Source of the DNA: an uncultured cyanobacterium
GTDB lineage: Bacteria; Cyanobacteriota; Cyanobacteriia; Cyanobacteriales; Nostocaceae
DNA: 55,862 nt
Reading direction: 5' to 3'
Assembly (NCBI GenBank): GCA_903848645.1
Contig: CAINGU010000036.1
Coordinates: 1 to 55,862 of the forward strand
Part shown: piece after piece, positions 1 through 7,839 of the stretch
Layout: every line of letters starts with the position of its first letter
How positions within the stretch are numbered: position 1 is the first letter of the stretch
Program-made: the position numbers and the translations under genes
The notes under the pieces: generated by a model
What the model saw: the letters and a program-made list of their open reading frames with translations, nothing else
The model's database searches: none
What the model was told of the DNA's origin: nothing

Positions 1-212
1 TACTCTCACTTCTGGGGATTGCTCGGAAGAGTAGCGAGATGTCCGGGGTTTAGGAGTATAGGATTTACCTTCTCTGTCTACTCTCACTTCTGGGGATTGC
101 TCGGAAGAGTAGCGAGATGTCCGGGGTTTAGGAGTATAGGATTTACCTTCTCTGTCTACTCTCACTTCTGGGGATTGCTCAGACGAGTAGCGAGAGGAGC
201 GAGGTTTTACCG
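1..212. repeat. 78-bp in-frame tandem repeat
   Basis: Copies begin at 1, 79 and 157. The first two are identical as far as visible, and the third diverges after about 40 bases. The 78-bp period equals exactly 26 codons of the leftward rlmB frame, so copy number can change without frameshift. The array continues beyond the left edge. Confidence 0.9.
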
Positions 213-342
213 AAATTGGTTTACCGTCACTTTTGCCTTGATTACGGGTAGGCTGAGGAACAACACGCTTGCCCTTGATTTTCACGGGTTGCCCACGTTT
301 TGGTTGTCCGCCAGAATTATTTTTTTTTGCTTGACTTGTCAT
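1..342 (-). CDS. rlmB: RlmB/TrmH-type 23S rRNA 2'-O-methyltransferase, N-terminal part only
   Basis: The leftward frame is open from an ATG at 342-340 to the window edge (114 codons, no stop). What is visible is a basic, low-complexity N-terminal extension starting MTSQAKKNNSGGQPKRGQP, followed by a 26-residue repeat rich in Arg, Ser and Pro (S-R-Y-S-S-E-Q-S-P-E-V-R-V...). The SPOUT methylase domain itself lies outside the window. The identity is inferred: in heterocystous cyanobacteria the gene just downstream of Mini-RNase III is usually a TrmH-family (RlmB) methylase with a disordered, basic N-terminal extension, which would fit an rRNA-binding tail. Another protein with a disordered N-terminus cannot be excluded. 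mrnC lies 98 bp upstream on the same strand, so the two may be co-transcribed. Confidence 0.6.
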   Translation of the reverse strand, partial: MTSQAKKNNSGGQPKRGQPVKIKGKRVVPQPTRNQGKSDGKPISVKPRSSRYSSEQSPEVRVDREGKSYTPKPRTSRYSSEQSPEVRVDREGKSYTPKPRTSRYSSEQSPEVRV

Positions 343-440
343 AACAGTATTGAGGTTTGATTTAAATGAGTGAACAGCCCGATGACATCAATTTAATGAA
401 CCATTACAAATCAGTAACAATCGCCAGATGTAGCTTCTCA

Positions 441-920
441 CTATTTCTCTAGAGGAAGTTTTTGTAATAACTCGGTTAAACGGGGGTAATCAGTAAGATA
501 TAAGTAGCCAACTAAGGTTTCTAAACTAGTTGCCTGTTGATAAATTTCGGGATTCAGTCGTTTATGACGACTTGTGGCAGAGTTACGACCTCTGCGAACA
601 ATTTCTAATTCGTTACTCCTCAAGTAAGGAGTTAACATTCGCAAATGTAGCGCTTGTGTTTCTGCTCTTACCTGATCCACTACGGAACGATGGTAATTTT
701 CCAATCGCTGTTGTGGCCACAGATAAAACATTCTAACATATAATTCATAAATTGCATCCCCCAAGTAGGCTAAGGCCGAAGGAGTTATCTGTTTTATTTG
801 ATCTGGGGATATTTGCTGGGGTAGTTGCGTCGTATTTACCAACCATTGGTTAATACCGGATGAATGCTGTGTAGCAGTTTCATCTTCTTCGTGTTGGCCT
901 GTTTCCTCCTTCGACTTCAC
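441..920 (-). CDS. mrnC: Mini-ribonuclease III
   Basis: 159 aa, GTG start at 920-918. Mini-III is a catalytic RNase III domain without the double-stranded-RNA-binding domain and matures 23S rRNA ends. The RNase III signature ALAYLGDAIYELYVR lies at residues 50-63 with catalytic Asp at 55; a second acidic motif, SLETLVGYLYL, lies near residue 133 (Glu134). An acidic, poorly conserved tail of about 35 residues precedes the domain, so a later start is possible. It sits directly upstream of the RlmB-type methylase, an arrangement known in cyanobacteria that puts 23S rRNA processing and modification together. The total length is close to the family norm (about 130-150 aa). Confidence 0.9.
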   Translation of the reverse strand: MKSKEETGQHEEDETATQHSSGINQWLVNTTQLPQQISPDQIKQITPSALAYLGDAIYELYVRMFYLWPQQRLENYHRSVVDQVRAETQALHLRMLTPYLRSNELEIVRRGRNSATSRHKRLNPEIYQQATSLETLVGYLYLTDYPRLTELLQKLPLEK

Positions 921-1290
921 AGATTAATCATTCCTTAAAAAAGCACTACATCGGGAGACAATTTTTGCGAACACTACTCTAATTGCCAAAGGAATGTTCG
1001 CCTACCTAGCATATTCTAAACTGGCAATAATTACCAAAAGTTACGGATATTTTTTTCTGACCTTTGGGAGTTATTTTTGTCCGTCAGCTTGACAAAACAA
1101 CCTTTCAACTCATTGGGTGGGTTGTCCGTATGATTCAGGATTATCCTGCCTAGTATTTTCGGCTAAAATAGAAAGACTGTTTTTAATTAATAATTTCAAT
1201 TATATTCAACTATATTCAACTTTTAAGATAATACATTAAATTAGGTGTTGTTACTTTATCGCCAACAGATAGATTTTTGCTATAGCTAAA

Positions 1291-1328
1291 AATTAAGCTA
1301 TCCAGACGTAACATCGGATAGCTTAATT
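1291..1328 (-). terminator. Rho-independent terminator of the STAS gene
   Basis: A perfect 13-bp inverted repeat (AATTAAGCTATCC and its complement) with a 12-nt loop lies 20 bp past the stop of the leftward STAS gene. On the minus strand it is followed by a T run (AATTTTTAGC). The rest of 921-1290, the remaining spacer upstream of mrnC, shows no gene; it should hold the mrnC promoter. Confidence 0.75.
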
Positions 1329-1348
1329 CAGATTTTTCAGTCAAGCAA

Positions 1349-1693
1349 TCAAGATGCTTCGATATTTTCTAGGGCTGCTTCAACTGAAATTTGTAGAGAA
1401 AGAAAGTTTTCTAAGCGAACAAGCTTAACAGTTTGGGTGACGCGGGCATTCGTGACAATCTGCAACCTGCCTCCAGCGGTTTGCGCTTGTTTAGCAAGCT
1501 GTACCAACGCACCTAAACCAGAACTATCCACAAAGTCAATCTGTGAAAGATCCAAGATTATGTTTTTTGGACCTTCATCAATTTTACCACCGAGGACTTT
1601 ACGAAATGTCGGCTCAGAAAAAGCGTCTAATAAGCCTGTGAGACGGAATAGCTGACAGTTCTCGCGGACTTCGCGTGCACCTCTCAGGCTCAC
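1349..1693 (-). CDS. STAS-domain anti-sigma factor antagonist (SpoIIAA-like)
   Basis: 114 aa counted from the GTG at 1693-1691. A single STAS domain fills the protein; the phospho-acceptor loop DFVDSSGLGALV lies at residues 53-64 with the conserved Asp-Ser-Ser. Proteins of this family bind or release anti-sigma/Ser kinase partners depending on phosphorylation of that serine. No partner kinase or phosphatase is adjacent. Start choice is unusual: the GTG has no Shine-Dalgarno, but the frame is open further upstream (I-A-E-P-L-N-L-T before the GTG) to an ATA at 1717-1715 placed 5 nt after a strong AGGAGG (1728-1723). The real protein may therefore begin eight codons earlier at a non-standard codon. 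A terminator follows the stop. Confidence 0.85.
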   Translation of the reverse strand: MSLRGAREVRENCQLFRLTGLLDAFSEPTFRKVLGGKIDEGPKNIILDLSQIDFVDSSGLGALVQLAKQAQTAGGRLQIVTNARVTQTVKLVRLENFLSLQISVEAALENIEAS

Positions 1694-1714
1694 GGTTAGA
1701 TTTAGTGGTTCAGC

Positions 1715-1728
1715 TATGATTTCCTCCT
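1715..1728 (-). promoter_or_regulatory. Strong ribosome-binding site ahead of an ATA codon
   Basis: On the minus strand AGGAGG (1728-1723) is followed after AAATC by ATA (1717-1715), which is in frame with the STAS protein. No ATG, GTG or TTG lies at usable spacing, whereas the first standard start (GTG 1693) is about 29 nt away with no Shine-Dalgarno of its own. Confidence 0.5.
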
Positions 1729-1879
1729 CATTCTTTTTACTAAAAGTAAACGTTCCAGTATAGATGGTTTGTGAGCAAGTTGTCTATGTTGGTTATTAGC
1801 AAAGATTTTTACTAATTACCAATCATCATCATGACATTTTTATTTTGAGACTTCCAATTAAAAAAATATCCCAAAATTT

Positions 1880-1942
1880 CTTGTGGTGCAGGCATCTTGC
1901 CTGCTAATAATACAAGGACGGGCAAGATGCCCATCCCACAAG
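1880..1942. repeat. Dispersed palindromic repeat (hairpin), about 63 bp
   Basis: Left arm CTTGTGGTGCAGGCATCTTG and right arm GGCAAGATGCCCATCCCACA pair imperfectly around an AT-rich loop. Hairpins of this GGCATCTTGCC/GGGCAAGATGCC type are scattered between genes in many filamentous cyanobacteria (recognised from memory). It lies downstream of carA and may also slow transcription. The rest of 1694-2093 is non-coding, with a TTTAGAT-rich stretch around 1990-2015. Confidence 0.75.
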
Positions 1943-2093
1943 ATTGGATCATCTTTTTTGTGGAGTTCTCTTTACTCAGGTTAGGCGATGAATTTTAGAT
2001 TTTAGATTGTAGATTTTTTTGGGTTTATGCCTTACCGCTGCTGCAATAAATCCAAAGTTGTCAATCTAAAATCGGCAATCCAAAATCCCAAAT

Positions 2094-3239
2094 TTATTGC
2101 CGTGCTGCTTGCATTTTTAGTACAAACTGCTCAAACAAGTAATCAGCATCGTGGGGGCCAGGACTGGCCTCTGGATGATACTGGACAGAAAACACAGGTA
2201 GAGACTTGTGACGGACTCCAGCTACTGTCAGATCATTGAGGTTTAAATGGCTGACTTCGACTGTGGCTGTGGGTAAGGAGTCTGGGTCAAGGGCAAAACT
2301 GTGGTTTTGGCTGGTAATTTCTACTCTTTCTTGTAAGCCAGCAGGTTGATTTAAACCCCGATGTCCAAATTTTAGTTTAAAAGTTTCTGCTCCAAGAGCA
2401 TGACCTAAAATTTGGTGTCCCATGCAAATGCCAAACATGGGTTTTTGGCTTTCTAGCAAGGCTCTAGTGGTGTTGATACCCTCTGTGACTGCTGCGGGGT
2501 CTCCTGGTCCGTTGGAGAGGAAAATACCATCTGGATTGTATTTGAGAATTTCTTCTGGTTGTGTATCGGCAGGAACAACTATAACGCGACAACCATAACT
2601 GGCTAAACGACGCAAGATATTCCGCTTCACACCAAAGTCTAAGGCTACAACGGTGAAAGTTTCCTGAATTTTAGCTACTGCTTCGGGGTTGAATTCCCAA
2701 GGGGCAGTTGTGGCTTCAACCCATTCATAAACGGTTGGTGTAGTTACTTCTTTGACTAGGTTTAAGCCTGTCATGTTGGGAGCAGCTTGTACCATTTCTA
2801 ACAATTCTGTTTCATCGAGAATTGCTGTGGAAATGCCGCCATTCATCGCTCCAAAGGTGCGAATTTTCCGAGTCAGGGCGCGGGTATCTATGCCGTAAAT
2901 AGCTGGAATTTGGTGCTGTTGCAGGTAGTTAGGTAGGGATTGGGTGGAACGCCAGTTACTAGGTTTGTGACAGATATTACGAGCGATCGCTCCCTTTGCA
3001 TGGGGTTTGACTGATTCTTCATCTTCGGAATTAATGCCAGTATTGCCTAGTTCGGGATAGGTAAAAATGACAATTTGACCGCAGTAACTAGGATCGGTTA
3101 ACACTTCTTGATATCCGGTCATGCCAGTGTTAAACACGATTTCTCCAATGGCAGTTCCCGTAGCACCAAAAGACCAACCGCGATAAGTAGAGCCATCTGC
3201 TAAAACAAGGAGAGCAGGTATTGCGTCAGATAAGGGCAT
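2094..3239 (-). CDS. carA: Carbamoyl-phosphate synthase small subunit
   Basis: 381 aa, ATG start, the normal family length. This glutaminase subunit hydrolyses glutamine and passes ammonia to CarB to make carbamoyl phosphate for arginine and pyrimidines. The N-terminal CPSase small-chain domain (residues 1-150) carries the typical [17 protein letters not shown] segment; the C-terminal class I amidotransferase domain has the nucleophile in GICMGHQ (Cys272), the NHSFA segment (about 312) and the His-Glu pair in [10 protein letters not shown] (His355, Glu357). carB is not in the window, as is common in cyanobacteria where the two are unlinked. Confidence 0.97.
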   Translation of the reverse strand: MPLSDAIPALLVLADGSTYRGWSFGATGTAIGEIVFNTGMTGYQEVLTDPSYCGQIVIFTYPELGNTGINSEDEESVKPHAKGAIARNICHKPSNWRSTQSLPNYLQQHQIPAIYGIDTRALTRKIRTFGAMNGGISTAILDETELLEMVQAAPNMTGLNLVKEVTTPTVYEWVEATTAPWEFNPEAVAKIQETFTVVALDFGVKRNILRRLASYGCRVIVVPADTQPEEILKYNPDGIFLSNGPGDPAAVTEGINTTRALLESQKPMFGICMGHQILGHALGAETFKLKFGHRGLNQPAGLQERVEITSQNHSFALDPDSLPTATVEVSHLNLNDLTVAGVRHKSLPVFSVQYHPEASPGPHDADYLFEQFVLKMQAARQ

Positions 3240-3397
3240 AGGTAACAGGGGGCAGTTTTTTTAAATTTTGAATTTTGAATTTTGAATTAATTTTTTCCCA
3301 GTCTCTGACTGCGACTGTTTATTATCCCATGAATTAAAAATTAAATGATTAAACAGTCAAGCATTTTTAATTCGGTAGGAGGAGTACACTTGGTAAG

Positions 3398-3420
3398 AGC
3401 AGCCAGGGCGGTTAAAACAT
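3398..3420 (+). repeat. Copy of the AGCAG..GGCGGTTA short dispersed repeat
   Basis: AGCAGCCAGGGCGGTTAAAA resembles three other sites in the window (5992, 21165, 33038) with the form TATAGCAG...AAGGCGGTTAGGACAT. It lies between the possible TTG start and the ATG start of the protease gene. Confidence 0.45.
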
Positions 3421-3425
3421 TCACT

Positions 3426-4478
3426 ATGCTTCAGTCTTTTTTGTCCCGCACAGCCCTCATTTCTTGTTCCGTTAGTTTAGCGGTTTTGACTGTTGCCTGT
3501 AATCAAGATCAACAGACAATCACAACTAGTGGATCTAAGCCATCTTTATCAACTGGGAGTTTGGCCGCAATACATTCTCCCAGTCAACCTCAATTACCGT
3601 CAACTAGTCCCAGATCAACGCCACTAGAACCTGATTCCACTCAATTAAGTGCTTTTGAAATGGCACTCAATAAGGCTGCTGGTGCTACAAGTATCAGCCA
3701 ATCGGCTGTATCTACGGATGATTGGCAGTTGGTGGTACGTCAGTTCCAAGATGCGATCGCTTTAATGAAACAAGTCCGCCGTGATAGTGGCAATTTTTCC
3801 TTTGCTCAACGCCAAATCGTTGAATATCGCCGTCAAATTGCATTAGCTCGCCAAAAAGCTCACCCCAGAAATTTAGTATCTTCCTTAACTCAGTCGCAAC
3901 CAGTGGTAATTGATGTTCCCAAATCACAGAATCCTGTGATAGTTCCCCCCCGTTCCACTGTCAAAGCCCTAAAACCATCGTTATCTAAGCCCAGTTATCC
4001 TCCATTAGCAATGCTTCCTCGCAATAATGAGGTATTTATTGCCCCCATTAAGCGGCGAATAGGTGGTACACCAATTATTGAAGTTACTTTCAATGGTACA
4101 CAACGCTTTGAGATGATTGTAGATACGGGGGCAAGTGGGACAGTAATCACCCAAAAGATAGCAAACGCTTTGGGAGTAGTCACAGTAGGAAAAGCTAAAG
4201 CTAATACGGCTAGTGCTAAAGCTGTGGAATTTCCCATTGGGTATCTTGATTCAATTGAAGCCGGAGGGATGATGGTAAATAAAGTCCCAGTAGCGATCGC
4301 TGGTACAGAATTAGAAACAGGACTTTTAGGACATGATTTTTTTGGTAACTACGACGTAACTATCAAACGCAACGTTGTCGAATTTCGTCCCCAAACCAAC
4401 TCGGAAGCTAATTTTCCAGGAATTCAATTAAATGTTCCAACTTTGTCCAGGGGCTACCGCTTTGTAAAATTTCTTTAG
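3426..4478 (+). CDS. Retropepsin-like (clan AA) aspartic protease lipoprotein
   Basis: From the ATG at 3426 the product is 350 aa. It opens with a lipoprotein signal peptide ([14 protein letters not shown]... then LTVAC), followed by a Ser/Thr/Pro-rich linker, a charged helical stretch, and a retropepsin-like domain with the catalytic loop [16 protein letters not shown] (around codon 4115-4160) and a second conserved [12 protein letters not shown] segment near the C-terminus. Such single-domain proteases act as dimers; substrates are unknown. Other starts in the same frame are ATG 3345 and a TTG at 3390 that has a good AGGAGGAG upstream. The last roughly 24 residues overlap trpD on the other strand and look like a tail extension past the usual family end. 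Confidence 0.8.
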   Translation: MLQSFLSRTALISCSVSLAVLTVACNQDQQTITTSGSKPSLSTGSLAAIHSPSQPQLPSTSPRSTPLEPDSTQLSAFEMALNKAAGATSISQSAVSTDDWQLVVRQFQDAIALMKQVRRDSGNFSFAQRQIVEYRRQIALARQKAHPRNLVSSLTQSQPVVIDVPKSQNPVIVPPRSTVKALKPSLSKPSYPPLAMLPRNNEVFIAPIKRRIGGTPIIEVTFNGTQRFEMIVDTGASGTVITQKIANALGVVTVGKAKANTASAKAVEFPIGYLDSIEAGGMMVNKVPVAIAGTELETGLLGHDFFGNYDVTIKRNVVEFRPQTNSEANFPGIQLNVPTLSRGYRFVKFL

Positions 4479-5454
4479 CTAAAGTTACCCCTTGAGCATG
4501 ATTTAGCCAGGGAACTGCACCTGCTACTTGTAATGCTAAGGAAGCATTTAACGCCACTATATCCTGTTGCGCTTGTGTTCCTTTCCCTTGCAAAACTTCT
4601 TTGAGAATGATGGCATTTTCTTGGACATTACCACCTTTAACAGCAGTAATGGGAGCAGGTGTCACACCTACTTCTTGAGGATCAACAATAGTTAAGTATA
4701 CTTTACCATCGTTTAATATTGCCAAATCGGTAATATTTCCTAAACCAGCTTCATCTAATTTTTCTCTCCCATGGAGAACAATGGCTGTTTGTGTCCCCAA
4801 GAGATTTAAGGCTTCGGCCATGGTTTCTATCAATTTGGGATCAAATACACCAATTACCTGACCGGTGGGATTGAGAGGATTTACCAACGGTCCAAGTAAA
4901 TTAAACACTGTCCGCACTTTGAGATTTCGCCGTAATGACGCAACTGCTTTGAGTGCTGGATGCCAACCAGCCGCAAATAAAAATGTAATTCCTACCTCTT
5001 GGACTGCTGCTTGGACTTTTTCACTGGTAGCAGTCAAATTAACTCCCAATGCTTCTAACACATCGGCACTTCCCGTGAGACTAGAGGCAGAACGACTACC
5101 ATGTTTAGCTACAGGTATACCAGCAGCCGCTACCACAAAAGCCACTGCGGTGGAAATATTAAATGTTGATGCCCCATCACCACCTGTACCACAAGTATCA
5201 ATTAACGGTAGGGACGGGGTATCCCCGCCCTTGTTTATGGGTAGGGAAGACAAAGATTTTAAAACTTCTGCCATTCCCGCCAATTCTTCAGCACAAACGC
5301 CTTTAAAGTTCAAGGCCATTAAAATCGCCCCTGATAATTCTGGGGGAATAGCTTCGTTTATCCATCCCTGCATCAATTCTGCTGCTTGAGTGCGAGATAA
5401 TGATTCACGTTCTAATAATTGTTTGAGTAAATTAGCCCAAATAGTAAAATCCAT
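4408..5454 (-). CDS. trpD: Anthranilate phosphoribosyltransferase
   Basis: 348 aa, ATG start. It transfers the phosphoribosyl group of PRPP to anthranilate, the second committed step of tryptophan synthesis. The PRPP/anthranilate site [17 protein letters not shown] lies at residues 86-102, followed by KHGSRS and the later [19 protein letters not shown] segment, all as in the family. Just before the GTGGDG motif, residues 72-84 ([12 protein letters not shown]) are encoded by a GC-rich palindrome that looks like an inserted repeat. The 3' end overlaps the convergent protease gene by 71 bp. No other trp gene is adjacent. Confidence 0.96.
   Translation of the reverse strand: MDFTIWANLLKQLLERESLSRTQAAELMQGWINEAIPPELSGAILMALNFKGVCAEELAGMAEVLKSLSSLPINKGGDTPSLPLIDTCGTGGDGASTFNISTAVAFVVAAAGIPVAKHGSRSASSLTGSADVLEALGVNLTATSEKVQAAVQEVGITFLFAAGWHPALKAVASLRRNLKVRTVFNLLGPLVNPLNPTGQVIGVFDPKLIETMAEALNLLGTQTAIVLHGREKLDEAGLGNITDLAILNDGKVYLTIVDPQEVGVTPAPITAVKGGNVQENAIILKEVLQGKGTQAQQDIVALNASLALQVAGAVPWLNHAQGVTLAKEILQSGSPWTKLEHLIEFLEN
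5211..5231. repeat. GC-rich palindromic repeat inside trpD
   Basis: GGGACGGGGT followed directly by ATCCCCGCCC forms a near-perfect hairpin inside the trpD reading frame. GGGACGGGGTATCCCCGCCC units are dispersed repeats in many cyanobacterial genomes (from memory). Similar GC-rich sequence occurs within mfd at 38428-38482. Confidence 0.7.
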
Positions 5455-5654
5455 TGTTCGGGTTTTTAATGATATTGGATTTAATCGTACCGAAAAATGG
5501 CTAATTGGTACTAAGCAGGGTTTGCTAAAAAAATTTTTTCGTGGGAATTAGCAGTCACCGAGTCAGGAGCAAGAAAAAAGGAAGAATCATGTAGAACTTC
5601 AAAAAGTGCTTGATTTTTCATGGTATCAAGGTTTTTTATTCTATGCAGCTTCAT

Positions 5655-5933
5655 CTAAATTTGTTTCACAAAACTAGCTTTTTGCGTGACACCATCCCAA
5701 ACTACCCAATTAATCTGATTATCCAAATCATCAGCACTATTAGAAACTTTAAAATATAATTTTTCTCCGCTTTTAAATTGCACGGCAAAATCAAAATTCT
5801 GGGCATAAATCACAATAAACCCTCTATCACGCAAGCAATATATTGCCCAATTTTTTAATGATTGCTTATGGGGTTCATGGGGAATTGGTGGGTTATTAAT
5901 TACGTCTTCAATGACCTTGAATACTTGTGTCAT
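5655..5933 (-). CDS. Conserved hypothetical protein, 92 aa
   Basis: I do not recognise a named family. ATG start at 5933. The protein begins MTQVFKVIEDVINNPPIPHE, has a central helix with LKNWAIYCLRDRGFIVIYAQN, and ends in a short beta-rich part (FAVQFKSGEKLYFKVS...INWVVWDG). No signal peptide or membrane segment is visible. It stands alone between trpD and the DUF151 gene; 5455-5654 upstream of trpD shows no gene. The ordered alpha/beta composition and normal codon use suggest it is a real gene. Confidence 0.6.
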   Translation of the reverse strand: MTQVFKVIEDVINNPPIPHEPHKQSLKNWAIYCLRDRGFIVIYAQNFDFAVQFKSGEKLYFKVSNSADDLDNQINWVVWDGVTQKASFVKQI

Positions 5934-5991
5934 TTTTGCATTTAATTAGGATCACAACAAATTTTAATCATAAACCAATTAGTGTAATATA

Positions 5992-6019
5992 TATAGCAGT
6001 TGCCAGGAAGGTGAGGACT
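5992..6019 (+). repeat. Copy of the TATAGCAG short dispersed repeat
   Basis: TATAGCAGTTGCCAGGAAGG followed by TGAGGACT. This is the best preserved left half of a family also seen at 3398, 21165 and 33038. It is probably a relic of a small mobile element. Confidence 0.5.
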
Positions 6020-6163
6020 GATAGATTATCTTAGATATAGAATCCCAAATAATCATGATTGCTGAGTTTGATGAAAAATCCATAAAATGTGGCTTTGCGC
6101 TACTTTCTGATTTTTTCTCAATCCTCAGCATTCACAAATTTAGTGATCATTACTCACCACTTT

Positions 6164-6661
6164 CTAGCTGTCACCATTTCCAAACCGCTTAATCAAATCC
6201 TCGGGACGGAGATTGGAAATAAATTCGCGGAAGGCTTCCTGTTCAGCTTCATCAGCATCACGATCTACGGGAATAGAAGCATTAGCCACTACTTCCTCCA
6301 TCACCCAAATGGGTGTATTTGTACGGAGGGCAATGGCGATCGCATCACTAGGACGAGCATCAATTTCTTTTTTGATATCCCCTTGCTGAAGAATCAACGC
6401 CGCATAAAAGGTATCCTTTTGGAGGGTATGGATAATGACCCGATCTAAAGTCATATTCCATGCTTCCAGCATATTCACAATTAAGTCATGGGTTAACGGT
6501 CTAGGAGGCTTTTGATTTTCCATCGCCCCCATAATTGCTCTAGCTTGCTCCTGACCTATGTAGATGGGCAAAGCGCGACGATCTGAACCATCTTTCAGCA
6601 GTACAATCGGGCTGCGGTTGCTCGCATCTAATGCTATACCAGCGACTTTCATTTCTATCAT
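6164..6661 (-). CDS. Bifunctional nuclease family protein (DUF151)
   Basis: 165 aa, ATG start (MIEMKVAGIALDASNRSPIV). The DUF151/BFN domain covers about residues 1-130, with the typical LPIYIGQEQARAI segment, the LTHDLIVNMLEAW helix and the IDARPSDAIAIALR motif. Plant and Thermotoga relatives have been reported to have nuclease activity or a role in defence signalling; the function in cyanobacteria is not established. The acidic C-terminal tail ends in RPEDLIKRFG. It is a single gene without obvious operon partners. Confidence 0.88.
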   Translation of the reverse strand: MIEMKVAGIALDASNRSPIVLLKDGSDRRALPIYIGQEQARAIMGAMENQKPPRPLTHDLIVNMLEAWNMTLDRVIIHTLQKDTFYAALILQQGDIKKEIDARPSDAIAIALRTNTPIWVMEEVVANASIPVDRDADEAEQEAFREFISNLRPEDLIKRFGNGDS

Positions 6662-7128
6662 TTGGTTCAGCCTCTAAAATCTTTTAATCGCTTAGAACTA
6701 TGTAGCAGATAATACATTTTCAGTTTTTCTAGGACAGAAATAAACATAGGGCTTTTCTTGTCTATAATGCTTCTATTAAACTCCGATGACGTAGGTTAGT
6801 GTAAGCTATACTGTTAATTAATGGCAGAATTAAGTTAACTCAAGGCTGAATGAAGTTTGCAGTTTATCTACCTATCTACTAATTAGGTATAAACGAACCA
6901 ATTTTGCACCGACTTTTACAACTAGTTTATTTATCCTTCATATTTTATCCTTCATTCTTCTTTAAGCTTGTGATTTAAGTATGCCTTGGGATTGATGCTA
7001 ATGTGTTAATATTCATTTACCAAAATAAGGCAATAAATTAAACTTTAGAGACTTTACATTTTTTCCTAGAATTATTAGTTGATTTCCGCCAAAATTAGGT
7101 AATAAATAGATTTAGTTTCGCAAAAGCC
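6662..7128. other. Non-coding spacer between divergent genes
   Basis: 467 bp, AT-rich, between the leftward DUF151 gene and rightward ribE. It must hold both promoters. I see no gene, RNA or convincing riboswitch; in particular no recognisable FMN riboswitch precedes ribE. Confidence 0.5.
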
Positions 7129-7788
7129 GTGTTTACAGGATTAATTCAAGGTTTAGGAACGATAAAACCCCGTTCGGGAGATTCGTGGCAGATTATTTGT
7201 CTTAGTCAACCAGAGACAATAATTCAAGATTTGGCCTATGGTGATAGTGTGGCGGTAGATGGAGTCTGTCTGACAGTTGAAGAAATCTTACAAGATGGGT
7301 TTATTGCCACCGCTTCACCGGAAACCCTTCGCCGCACAACATTAGGTAAAGAAGAAACCCAGCAAAGATATGTTAACTTAGAAACGTCGCTGCGGGTAGG
7401 TGGTAAAGTCGGCGGTCATTTTGTTATGGGTCATGTAGATGGAATTGGTCAGTTAATTACATCTGAGCAAACTTCTACTTCTTGGGAAATGACCTTTGTT
7501 GCACCGAAAGAAATCGCTCGCTATATCGTCCCCAAAGGTAGCATAGCTATAAATGGTATCAGCTTAACCGTAGCTGAATATAAATCAGAATCATCTCAAT
7601 TTACAGTCGCAGTCATACCCTTAACATATAGTGAAACCAATCTAAGTCATTTAGTAGCGGGTAGTTGGGTAAATCTAGAAGGAGACATCTTGGGTAAATA
7701 CGTGGAAAAATTCCTCACTCCTGGTAATAATCACCATCAACAAGCGGAAATTACAACTGCATTCTTAGCAGAAAACGGATATTTGTAG
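7129..7788 (+). CDS. ribE: Riboflavin synthase alpha chain
   Basis: 219 aa, GTG start (the family N-terminus MFTGLIQGLG fixes it). It dismutates two 6,7-dimethyl-8-ribityllumazine molecules to riboflavin. Two tandem lumazine-binding domains are visible: residues 1-97 (GDSVAVDGVCLTV) and 98-195 (GSIAINGISLTVAE), with the conserved GGHFVMGHVDG at the junction. The length is slightly above the usual 200-215 aa because of a C-terminal tail. No other rib gene is adjacent, which is typical of cyanobacteria. Confidence 0.96.
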   Translation: MFTGLIQGLGTIKPRSGDSWQIICLSQPETIIQDLAYGDSVAVDGVCLTVEEILQDGFIATASPETLRRTTLGKEETQQRYVNLETSLRVGGKVGGHFVMGHVDGIGQLITSEQTSTSWEMTFVAPKEIARYIVPKGSIAINGISLTVAEYKSESSQFTVAVIPLTYSETNLSHLVAGSWVNLEGDILGKYVEKFLTPGNNHHQQAEITTAFLAENGYL

Positions 7789-7802
7789 AGGGACTAGGGA
7801 CT

Positions 7803-7821
7803 GGGGAAAATGATTTTCCCC
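7803..7821. terminator. Hairpin between convergent ribE and the M23 peptidase gene
   Basis: GGGGAAAATGATTTTCCCC is a perfect 8-bp stem with a 3-nt loop lying in the 51-bp gap between two gene ends. There is no long T run, so terminator function is tentative. Confidence 0.45.
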
Positions 7822-7839
7822 TACACCCCTACGACCTAA

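Noticed and set aside
6662-7128. FMN riboswitch upstream of ribE
   Set aside because: No recognisable conserved FMN-aptamer blocks; cyanobacteria generally lack this control.
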